From Azospira sp. I13 (GTDB lineage: Bacteria; Pseudomonadota; Gammaproteobacteria; Burkholderiales; Rhodocyclaceae): a DNA stretch of 64,000 nucleotides. Below, one piece after another: positions 19,194 through 26,017 of the stretch. A program made the position numbers and the translations under genes. The notes under the pieces were generated by a model that saw only the letters and a list, made by a program, of their open reading frames with translations, made no database searches and was not told where the DNA came from. Position 1 is the first letter of the stretch, and every line of letters starts with the position of its first letter. The DNA lies in NCBI RefSeq assembly GCF_003112695.1, contig NZ_BFBP01000002.1:196898-260897 (forward strand). Direction: 5' to 3'.

Positions 19194-19194
19194 C

Positions 19195-20913
19195 TCAGCC
19201 TCCAATCATGTCGGTGTTGGCGGCGCCGGGGGGCACCATGGGGTAGACCTTCTCGTTCATGTCGATGAAGGCATGGATGAGGCAGGGGCCGGGCCGGGCG
19301 AAAGCCTCCCGCAGGGCGGCCCGGGGGTCGTCCACCGTATCCAGGTTGAGGGTATCGAGGCCGAAGCCTTCGGCGATCTTGAGGAAATCCGGCTGGCCGG
19401 AGAACTTGGAGGCGAAGTAGCGCTTGCCGTAGAACAGCTCCTGCTGCTGATACACCAAGCCCAGGGCGTCGTTGTTCATCAACACGATCTTGAGGTTGGC
19501 GCCGGTCTCACGGATGGCCGCCATTTCCTGGATGTTCATGAGGATGCTGCCGTCGCCGGTGAAACAGACCACCGTGCGCTCCGGCTCGGCCAGGGCGGCG
19601 CCGAGGGCGGCGGGCACGCCGAAGCCCATGGTCCCCAGGCCGCCGGAGGTCAGCCACTGGCGCGGTCGGCGCAGGGGGTAGGCCTGGGCCACCCACATCT
19701 GGTGCTGGCCCACGTCGGTGGCGATGGTGGCGGAGTCGTCCAGGCAATCGGCCACCGCCTGGATCAGGCCGTAGTGGCTGCGCGGGTCTTCCAGATTGGG
19801 CCGCTGCAGGGGGAAGCGGGAACGCAGGTCGCCCATGTGGGTGAGCCAACGCTTGCGCAGGTGGGGTTCCACCAGGGGCGAGAGCTTTTCCAGCACCTCT
19901 GCCACGTCGCCGGTGATGCCGACGTGGGCATTCTTGATCTTGTCCAGTTCGGAGGGGTCGATGTCGATGTGGATGATCTGGGCCTTGGGGCAGAAGGCCG
20001 ACACCTTGCCGGTGGCCCGGTCATCAAAACGGGCGCCCACTGCGATGAGCAAGTCACACTCCTCCAGCAACAGATTGGTGTAACGGGGGCCGTGCATCCC
20101 GAGCATGTGGATGGAGAGGGGATGGTCCACCGGCATGGCACCCAGGGCCATGAGAGTCATGGTGGTGGGCAGGGAGGCTTTTTCGGCCAGGGCCACGGCA
20201 GCAGCGGCGGCACCGGAATGCACCACGCCGCCGCCCAGGTAGAGGATGGGCCGCTCGGCGGCATTGATCATGGCGGCGGCCTTCTCGATGGCGGCCATAT
20301 CCGGCGCCGGCAGGTCCTGGCGACCGCCGGGGGCGGGCCACTGGCTGACCTCGATGGCCTGGGCCTGCACGTCCTTGGGAATATCCACCAGCACCGGGCC
20401 GGGACGGCCGGAGGCAGCCAGGGTGAAGGCCCGGGGAATCACCTCCAGCAGTTCCTCGGCGGAGTTCACCAGGAAGTTGTGTTTGGTGATGGGGATGGTG
20501 AGGCCGTAGGTATCCACCTCCTGGAAGGCATCGGTGCCGATCATGCTGCGGGGCACCTGGCCGGTGATAGCCACCAGGGGGATGGAATCCAGCTTGGCGT
20601 CGGCAATGGCGGTGAGCAGGTTGGTGGCACCGGGGCCGGAAGAGGCAAGGCAGACGGCGGGCTGGCCGGTGGCCCGGGCCATGCCCTGGGCCAGGAAGCC
20701 GGCGCCCTGCTCATGGCGGGCCAGCACGTGGCGGATTTTCGTTGATGCCGAGAGGGCATCATAGAACGGCAGGATGGCGCCCCCCGGGATGCCGGAGAGG
20801 GTGGTGATGCCCTGGCGCTCCAGCAGGCGGACGACGATCTGGGCACCGGTGAGGGTTTCCGGCGCTGAAGCGCTTTCCTCGGCGGGGGAAAGTTGGGGGG
20901 CGGTACTGTGCAT
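19195..20913 (-). CDS. ilvB: Acetolactate synthase large subunit, biosynthetic type
   Basis: A 572-residue thiamine diphosphate enzyme that joins two pyruvates, or pyruvate and 2-oxobutyrate, as the first common step of valine, leucine and isoleucine synthesis. The catalytic glutamate is in RHEQGAGF (E68), the FAD-binding middle domain follows, and the ThDP-magnesium motif is [13 protein letters not shown]. The start has AGGAG about ten bases upstream. About 60 bases before it lies a 15-bp terminator hairpin, preceded by a valine-rich leader peptide, so transcription of ilvBN is very probably attenuated by valyl-tRNA supply. Confidence 0.94.
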   Translation of the reverse strand: MHSTAPQLSPAEESASAPETLTGAQIVVRLLERQGITTLSGIPGGAILPFYDALSASTKIRHVLARHEQGAGFLAQGMARATGQPAVCLASSGPGATNLLTAIADAKLDSIPLVAITGQVPRSMIGTDAFQEVDTYGLTIPITKHNFLVNSAEELLEVIPRAFTLAASGRPGPVLVDIPKDVQAQAIEVSQWPAPGGRQDLPAPDMAAIEKAAAMINAAERPILYLGGGVVHSGAAAAAVALAEKASLPTTMTLMALGAMPVDHPLSIHMLGMHGPRYTNLLLEECDLLIAVGARFDDRATGKVSAFCPKAQIIHIDIDPSELDKIKNAHVGITGDVAEVLEKLSPLVEPHLRKRWLTHMGDLRSRFPLQRPNLEDPRSHYGLIQAVADCLDDSATIATDVGQHQMWVAQAYPLRRPRQWLTSGGLGTMGFGVPAALGAALAEPERTVVCFTGDGSILMNIQEMAAIRETGANLKIVLMNNDALGLVYQQQELFYGKRYFASKFSGQPDFLKIAEGFGLDTLNLDTVDDPRAALREAFARPGPCLIHAFIDMNEKVYPMVPPGAANTDMIGG

Positions 20914-20964
20914 GGCTGGGTTTCTCCTGGGTGATCCGGCTTTTCGGTCCGGCGGGGAGTCCCA

Positions 20965-21008
20965 GAAAACGAAACCCCCGCCGGGCTGTCGCGCCGGCGG
21001 GGGTTTCG
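20965..21008 (-). terminator. Attenuator terminator of the ilvBN leader
   Basis: On the minus strand, CGAAACCCCCGCCGG (21008-20994) pairs perfectly with CCGGCGGGGGTTTCG (20984-20970) around a 9-base loop and is followed by TTTTC. It stands between the leader peptide stop (21030) and ilvB (20913). A 13-base leader segment at 21047-21059 can pair with 20990-21002, covering the loop and most of the first arm, which would prevent this stem. Confidence 0.85.
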
Positions 21009-21029
21009 TTGGGAATTCGGTTGGTTTCT

Positions 21030-21182
21030 TTACCGGATTTCGTCCACCCCTGCGGCGCGCACGTGGCCTACTACTACGCTTACTACAGCGCGTACGACCA
21101 CACCGCCGCCAATAATGGACGCGCCCACGCCTGCCCGGAGGGACAGAGCGGCAGAACGGTCGAGGCAGGCGGAGCGTTGCAT
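21030..21182 (-). CDS. Valine-rich leader peptide of ilvBN (ivbL-like)
   Basis: A 50-codon frame from ATG 21182 to TAA 21030. Its second half reads IIGGGVVVRAVVSVVVGHV: nine valines and two isoleucines in 19 codons. Six of these valine codons are GTA, a codon rare in the neighbouring genes, which would make stalling sensitive to valyl-tRNA. Leader, antiterminator and terminator follow in the order known for enterobacterial ilvB (ivbL), and a TTGCAC-N18-CATAAT promoter lies just upstream. The weak point is initiation: no Shine-Dalgarno precedes the ATG, so an internal GTG (Val of RAGVGAS) is an alternative start. Confidence 0.8.
   Translation of the reverse strand: MQRSACLDRSAALSLRAGVGASIIGGGVVVRAVVSVVVGHVRAAGVDEIR
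21047..21059 (-). promoter_or_regulatory. Antiterminator strand in the ilvBN leader
   Basis: Minus-strand CGCGCCGCAGGGG directly follows the valine codon cluster and is complementary at 11 of 13 positions to minus-strand CCCCGCCGGCGCG (21002-20990), the loop and first arm of the terminator. A ribosome stalled on the valine codons would leave it free to pair; one that reaches the leader stop would cover it. Confidence 0.7.
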
Positions 21183-21230
21183 GGTGGAAATCGCGACGAG
21201 GGACGAAGAGGGTAAAAAATTGATCGAATG

Positions 21231-21260
21231 ATTATGCAGAATTTGTTTCATGAGGTGCAA
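21231..21260 (-). promoter_or_regulatory. Promoter of the ilvBN leader
   Basis: Minus-strand -35 TTGCAC (21260-21255), 18-base spacer, -10 CATAAT (21236-21231), in the only AT-rich stretch upstream of the leader peptide. A start of transcription near 21224 would give an untranslated leader of about 40 bases before the leader ATG. Confidence 0.65.
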
Positions 21261-21278
21261 CAGGAAATTCACATTTTC

Positions 21279-21310
21279 TGTGGATAAGTCTGTGGGCGTC
21301 CTGGGGATGC
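21279..21310. other. DnaA-box-like element upstream of the ilvBN promoter
   Basis: TGTGGATAA (21279-21287) is the exact reverse complement of the DnaA box TTATCCACA. It is followed by a second partial copy, CTGTGGG, and by CTGGGGAT. A very similar run occurs at 49758-49790. Function unknown; it lies just upstream of the ilv promoter's -35. Confidence 0.4.
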
Positions 21311-21452
21311 CTCCGCGAAACCCGCTCCAGCACAGGAAGCGCCTTACTCCGCTCATTTTTCGGGCAAGGCTGTCATATCCCCTCTCCTCCCCGTTTTGTG
21401 CGCTTTTTCAGCCCCGCGTCAAGCCTTGAAATGGATAAAAAAAACGGAGAAC

Positions 21453-22481
21453 ATGCGCGCCCCCGAGCCTTCGCTCCCACCGTTTTTCTTTCCCGGCGGC
21501 GCCCCCATGGCCTTCAAAGACACCCCTATCGAATTCCAGTGGCTGGAGATCGACCGCATCACTGTCGATTCCCGGCACGTGCGCCAGCATCTGGACGACA
21601 CGGCCCTGCAAGGCCTGGTCAATGCCATCCGCCAGAAGGGCATGATCCACCCCCTGGTGGTGCAGCCCGCCGGCCCGGACGGCCGCCACACGCTCATCGT
21701 CGGCCAGCGCCGCTGGCGGGCCGCCCAGCTGGCGGGGGAAGCCCGGGTACCAGCCCTGATCCGCAACTGTTCCGACGCTGAGGCGAAGGAAGTTCAGGTC
21801 TTTGAAAACCTGGGGCTGGGCGTGCGTGCCGCCCTGGACCCCCTGGACATGGCCAATGCCCTGCAAGCCGTCACCGACGCCTATCCGACCCCGGAAGAAG
21901 CCGCCACCCTGTTTGGCCGCAGCGCCAACTGGCTGGCCCAGGCCACCGCTGCCGCCCGACTCACGCCCCAGGTCAGTGCCCTGCTGGAAACGGGCAAGAT
22001 CACCAGCACCAGCACCGCCCTGCAACTCGACAAGCTGGCCCGCAAGGACGAGGCCCGGGCCGAAACCCTGCTGGGGCAGATCGCCCAGTTGCCCGAAGGG
22101 GAGAAGGTACCCAAGCAGGTCGTGGAAACCGTGCTGGTGGAAGCCGGCGTGCGTCGCGGCAAGAAGAAAAAGGAAGAAGCAGAAGCCGATACACCCGCCC
22201 CCAGTCCCGTAGCGGCGCCTGCACCTGCCAGCCTTACCAGCCCAACCCCGGGAAGCGACCTGCCCCCCTGGGAAGAGGCCCCGGCAGCCCCGCCCGCAGC
22301 ACCGCTTGCTGCCATGACGTCTTCAGGCCCCGCTGCACCGGCCCGGCCCCGGGTCAATCCTGGCAAGGTGCGTCTGGTGGCGGAAATTCTCGGCTTGGCG
22401 CCGGAGGATGAAGAGGAAGTGCTGGAACGCCTGATCGACGAATTCCTGGCCCTCAAGGGTGAAGGCAACCCGCCTTTCTGA
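21453..22481 (+). CDS. Orphan ParB/RepB-like partition family protein
   Basis: A 342-residue protein with an N-terminal ParB nuclease-like domain (VRQHLDDTALQGLVNAIRQKG, then HTLIVGQRRWRAAQLAG), a middle helix-turn-helix region (about residues 120-190), a long proline- and alanine-rich linker (about 235-295) and a short acidic helical C-terminus. There is no parA beside it and no clustered parS-like palindrome nearby, so it is not the main chromosomal ParB; a nucleoid-associated or plasmid-derived regulator is possible. ATG 21453 follows CGGAGAAC, a good ribosome site; ATG 21507 lacks one but starts at the conserved part. Confidence 0.7.
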   Translation: MRAPEPSLPPFFFPGGAPMAFKDTPIEFQWLEIDRITVDSRHVRQHLDDTALQGLVNAIRQKGMIHPLVVQPAGPDGRHTLIVGQRRWRAAQLAGEARVPALIRNCSDAEAKEVQVFENLGLGVRAALDPLDMANALQAVTDAYPTPEEAATLFGRSANWLAQATAAARLTPQVSALLETGKITSTSTALQLDKLARKDEARAETLLGQIAQLPEGEKVPKQVVETVLVEAGVRRGKKKKEEAEADTPAPSPVAAPAPASLTSPTPGSDLPPWEEAPAAPPAAPLAAMTSSGPAAPARPRVNPGKVRLVAEILGLAPEDEEEVLERLIDEFLALKGEGNPPF

Positions 22482-22551
22482 AGGCGCAGACCAAGGCAGC
22501 CCGGGCAGCAGCACCGGGCGCTCTTCACCGGGCGCTCTTAATTGGCGTCGC

Positions 22552-23037
22552 CTATTTGACGTCAAACTCGAAACGCGCAGCCACCCGGTCGTCGATCAAA
22601 ACCTGCAAGCGGCGGTGGCCCACCGGTTCGTTGGGTCCGACAGACCATTCGGCGTAGATGTGGTCGTCCTGGGGCCGCAGGATGCGCTGGCTGACGGGAA
22701 TGCGCTTGTCGTTGGAGAGCCCGAGATTGCGCGCCACCTCCAGCTCCGTGGGCGAGCCCTGATTGGGATGGGGCACCACGTATTCCTCGGTGACATTGAG
22801 GGAACGCTTCTTTGTCTTCACTTCAATGACCCAACCGTAACGCTGGCCCAGTACATGGGGCACCACCTCGGCGGGGGTGAAGACCAGATCGCCCTTGCGC
22901 TCCTCGAAGAGGCCGAACTCGGCGGCCACCACTTCCACCTCAGTCGCCGGATCTACCGGCGCACTCCAGGCAGGAGGGGCCATCAGGGCCAGGCCCAGGC
23001 AAAGGCCGACGGCCCACTGCAAACCAAACCGTTTCAT
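22552..23037 (-). CDS. Periplasmic protein of unknown function
   Basis: A 161-residue protein with a clear signal peptide (residues 1-25, ending AWSA). The mature part is beta-rich, with EEYVVPHPNQGSPT in the middle and VGHRRLQVLIDDRVAARFEF at the end, a pattern like small immunoglobulin-like periplasmic domains such as DUF3859; I cannot confirm the family. Its start overlaps the stop of the RlmN-like gene by four bases (ATGA), so both are translated from one transcript although no functional link is evident. Confidence 0.7.
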   Translation of the reverse strand: MKRFGLQWAVGLCLGLALMAPPAWSAPVDPATEVEVVAAEFGLFEERKGDLVFTPAEVVPHVLGQRYGWVIEVKTKKRSLNVTEEYVVPHPNQGSPTELEVARNLGLSNDKRIPVSQRILRPQDDHIYAEWSVGPNEPVGHRRLQVLIDDRVAARFEFDVK

Positions 23038-24119
23038 GGCTCACTCCTTTCATCGCCGTGATTGCGCTCCCCCCGCCCGTGCAGGCGTACGGGCCGCACG
23101 GCAGCCTGCGCCGGCTGTTCCAGGTTGCGAGCCCGCAACTGGCCGCAGCCGCCGTCGATGTCCTGGCCCGCCGAGTTACGCAGCTTGGTCAGGATGTGGC
23201 GCTGGTGCAGCTGTCGGGCCAGCGCCCGGGCTTCTTCCCAGTCGGGCCGCGTAAATCCCGAGTCCCCCGCACTGTTGTAGGGAATCAGGTTCATGAGGGC
23301 GTATTTGCCAGTGAGCAGACGGACAATGCCATCCATTTCCGCCTGGCTGTCGTTCACGCCCCGGATCAGAGTCCATTGGTACTGGATGGGGTGGCCGGTG
23401 GCCCGAGCGTAGGCCTCCCCCAGTTCCACCAGTTCGGCAGGGTCCAGGGCTTGGGCCCGGGGCAGCAGGCGGGCCCGCAGGGCCGCATCCGTGGTGTGCA
23501 GGGAAAGAGCCAGGGCCGGCTGCACCTTGGCCTGGGGCAGGCGCTCGAACACCCGCCGGTCGCCAACCGTGGAAAAGACCAGGTTCTTGTGGCCGATGCC
23601 GCCATACAGGGCCAGGGTTTCGATGGCTTCCAGCACGTTGTCCATGTTGTGGGAGGGTTCCCCCATGCCCATGAAAACCACCCGCTTCACCTTGCGCTGG
23701 CGCCGGGCCAGCACCACCTGGGCGACGATCTCGGCGCTGCCCAGCTGGCGCAGCAGACCTGCCTGCCCCGTCATGCAGAAGACGCAGCCCACGGCGCAGC
23801 CCACCTGGGTGGAAACGCAGAGGCCGTCCCGGGGCAGCAGCACGCTTTCCACCGTCTGGCCGTCGGCCAGGGCCACCAGCAGGCGGGCCGAGCCATCCTC
23901 CCCGGGGTGCTCGGAATGGAGGCGCGCCAGCCCTTCAAGCTCTGCCGTGAGGGCCGGCAGGGCCTCGCGGATTTTCAGGGGCAGGTAGTGTTCGGCGGGC
24001 TGCATTTTGCCGCCCGCATCCAGGGGGCGGGCCTGCAGCCAGGCGCGCAACACCCGCTCTTCGTGGCAGGTTTTGGCACCCAGGCCTTGCAGGCGTTGGC
24101 GGAGGTCTTCGATTCGCAT
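23034..24119 (-). CDS. RlmN/Cfr-family radical SAM methyltransferase, divergent paralogue
   Basis: A 361-residue radical SAM protein. The cluster motif CxxxCxxC is C108-C112-C115 (GCAVGCVFC). Both extra cysteines used by RlmN are kept: C101 (CVSTQVGC) and C325 (DIDGGCGQL). The C-terminal motif reads NSAGQDIDGGCGQL instead of the usual TRGDDIDAACGQL, and about 35 extra Arg/Gly/Glu-rich residues follow it. It is not beside the genes that usually surround rlmN (ndk, pilF, ispG), which suggests a second, divergent copy. The target (23S rRNA A2503, tRNA or another site) cannot be assigned. Confidence 0.8.
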   Translation of the reverse strand: MRIEDLRQRLQGLGAKTCHEERVLRAWLQARPLDAGGKMQPAEHYLPLKIREALPALTAELEGLARLHSEHPGEDGSARLLVALADGQTVESVLLPRDGLCVSTQVGCAVGCVFCMTGQAGLLRQLGSAEIVAQVVLARRQRKVKRVVFMGMGEPSHNMDNVLEAIETLALYGGIGHKNLVFSTVGDRRVFERLPQAKVQPALALSLHTTDAALRARLLPRAQALDPAELVELGEAYARATGHPIQYQWTLIRGVNDSQAEMDGIVRLLTGKYALMNLIPYNSAGDSGFTRPDWEEARALARQLHQRHILTKLRNSAGQDIDGGCGQLRARNLEQPAQAAVRPVRLHGRGERNHGDERSEP

Positions 24120-24165
24120 GGGAGGCGAATGCTACACCGGGTTGAGGCGGCCTGCCTCCCCCCGC

Positions 24166-25044
24166 TCAGGACGCGGCCCAGAGGGCCAGGAGGGACGCCA
24201 GGAGCGGCGGCGCCAGCCCCCCGGGCCGGCAGACCAGGGAGAGATGGTATTCCGGCAAGGGCAGGTCGATGGGCAGCACTTGATAGTTATTGCCGCCATG
24301 GCCGGATTCGGAAGCGGGGAGGATGGCCAGGCCGGCAAAGCCCTGATCCAGCAGTTCCCAGAGCAGGCTGGCATCGGAACTGTAAAGAGCCACGTGGGGC
24401 GTCAGGCTGGCCTCCTGAAAGAGGTGCAAGAGGCGTTCATAGCTGCCGACACCGACGGAGCGGCGCAACAGCAGCAGGGCGTGGCGAGCCAGTTCGTCCA
24501 GGGTGAGGGCCGTGCAATCATCCGGCAGCAGCCCCCGGGGCGCCACCGCCACGGTGGGACTGGTGAGCAGGCGGTGGATCGTGAAATTTTCCGGGAGCAG
24601 GGGCGGCTGCATGAAGGCCACGTCCAACTGGCCCGCATCGAGCAGGCGCTCCAGATAGCTGGAATCCCCCACCACCAGCCCCAGCTGCCGCTCCGGGAAG
24701 AGGGCCTGCAGGGCATCGAAGCGGGCCAGCCAGGGCGCGCGGCAGGTGGGTGACAGGCCGATGCGGAAGGCCGGCGCAGCCTGGGAGGAAAGGCGCACAA
24801 CCTCCTCCCGGGAGACTTCCACGGCCCGCAGGATATCCCGGGCGCGACGGTAGAAAAGCTGACCCGCCTCAGTCAGCTCCAGGCTGCGGCCCCGGCGGTG
24901 AAACAGGGCTGCCCCCAATTCTTCTTCCAATTCCTTGAGGCGCTGACTGAGGGGCGGCTGAGCCATGTGCAACAAGCGGGCGGCACGGCTGATCTGCCCC
25001 TGCTCGGCAATGGTGCAGAAATAGTGCATGCGCTTCAGGTCCAT
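24166..25044 (-). CDS. LysR-type regulator divergent from the DUF554 gene
   Basis: A 292-residue LysR protein with a typical N-terminus (MHYFCTIAEQGQISRAARLL) and effector domain from about residue 90. The start at 25044 follows GGGGGA; a TTG five codons earlier is less likely. A CATATC-N6-GATATG palindrome lies 18 bases upstream, in the gap shared with the DUF554 gene, so autoregulation and control of that gene are likely. Effector unknown. Confidence 0.88.
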   Translation of the reverse strand: MDLKRMHYFCTIAEQGQISRAARLLHMAQPPLSQRLKELEEELGAALFHRRGRSLELTEAGQLFYRRARDILRAVEVSREEVVRLSSQAAPAFRIGLSPTCRAPWLARFDALQALFPERQLGLVVGDSSYLERLLDAGQLDVAFMQPPLLPENFTIHRLLTSPTVAVAPRGLLPDDCTALTLDELARHALLLLRRSVGVGSYERLLHLFQEASLTPHVALYSSDASLLWELLDQGFAGLAILPASESGHGGNNYQVLPIDLPLPEYHLSLVCRPGGLAPPLLASLLALWAAS

Positions 25045-25061
25045 GAATTCCCCCGGCAATC

Positions 25062-25079
25062 CATATCAATAGCGATATG
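25062..25079. promoter_or_regulatory. Candidate LysR operator in the DUF554/LysR gap
   Basis: CATATC-AATAGC-GATATG, perfect 6-base arms with a T-N11-A core, between the divergent LysR and DUF554 genes. It is followed by an AT-rich run (25080-25150) that probably holds the DUF554 promoter. Confidence 0.55.
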
Positions 25080-25169
25080 AAACTTTCTGAAAACAGTATT
25101 TTTCTTCGATTTTCACAGCAAATAAAATATCAAAAGAATATTAATTACTCCCAACCCACGGAGACCCCA

Positions 25170-25886
25170 ATGCTTGGACCCCTGGTCAATAGCGCGGCCC
25201 TGATCGGCGGCGGCCTGGCCGGCGCCCTGCTCGGCCGGCGCCTGCCCCGCCGCGTGCGGGAAGCCCTGCCCCTCACCTGCGGCATCATTTCCGCCGCCAT
25301 CGGCACCGTGCTGATGCAGAAGGTGCACACCATTCCCGCTGTGGCCCTGGCCCTCTTGGCCGGCGCCTTCATCGGCGAACTGCTGTACCTGGAACGGGGC
25401 CTGGAAAAGGCCATCGGCTGGGCCCAGCACCAGGTGGAAGTCACCTGGCCGGCGGAAAAGGGCAATCCCCGGGTGGAGGGCTTCGTTGCCAAGTTCGTCA
25501 CCCTGCTGGTGCTCTTCTGCGCCAGCGGCATGGGCATTTTCGGTGCCACCCACGAGGGCATGACCGGGGAGGCCAACATCCTGGTGGCCAAATCCATCCT
25601 CGACCTGTTCACCGCCCTCATCTTCGCCGCCGACCTGGGCTTTGCTGTAGCCCTGGCCTTCATTCCCCAGCTGGCCATCCAGAGCGCCCTCTTCTTTGGT
25701 GCCAGCCTGCTCATGCCCCTCACCACGCCGGAGCTGCTGGCCGACTTTTCCGCCGTAGGCGGCGTCATCATGCTGGCCACGGGCCTGAGGATCTGCGGCA
25801 TCAAGTTCTTTCCCATCGTGAACATGCTGCCCTCCCTGGTTCTGGTGATGCCCTGCGCGGCGCTCTGGGCGCGCCTTCCTCTCTGA
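25170..25886 (+). CDS. DUF554 family membrane protein
   Basis: A 238-residue inner membrane protein with about seven hydrophobic segments. It opens with the family-like MLGPLVNSAALIGGGLAGALLG and contains LVLFCASGMGIFGATHEGMTG and AKSILDLFTALIFAADLG, typical of the YdfK/YqgA group, whose function is unknown (a transport role has been suggested). ATG 25170 follows CGGAGA; the frame is open upstream but encodes an unlikely N-terminus. It is divergent from a LysR gene that probably controls it. Confidence 0.85.
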   Translation: MLGPLVNSAALIGGGLAGALLGRRLPRRVREALPLTCGIISAAIGTVLMQKVHTIPAVALALLAGAFIGELLYLERGLEKAIGWAQHQVEVTWPAEKGNPRVEGFVAKFVTLLVLFCASGMGIFGATHEGMTGEANILVAKSILDLFTALIFAADLGFAVALAFIPQLAIQSALFFGASLLMPLTTPELLADFSAVGGVIMLATGLRICGIKFFPIVNMLPSLVLVMPCAALWARLPL

Positions 25887-26017
25887 CACCCGGCCGTTGC
25901 ACCAAGCCTTTGCACGCTCCCCGCAAGTCGGGGTGTTACCTGATGCCATTCGGGATTACAGTGGGCATATAGACGTTCCCCCATCGCCGGAACCGTTCCG
26001 GCGGGGCCGAGTCCACC

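Noticed and set aside
21030-21356. Reading the whole 108-codon minus-strand frame as one protein
   Set aside because: The promoter at 21231-21260 lies inside it, so only the 3' part from ATG 21182 can be the leader peptide.
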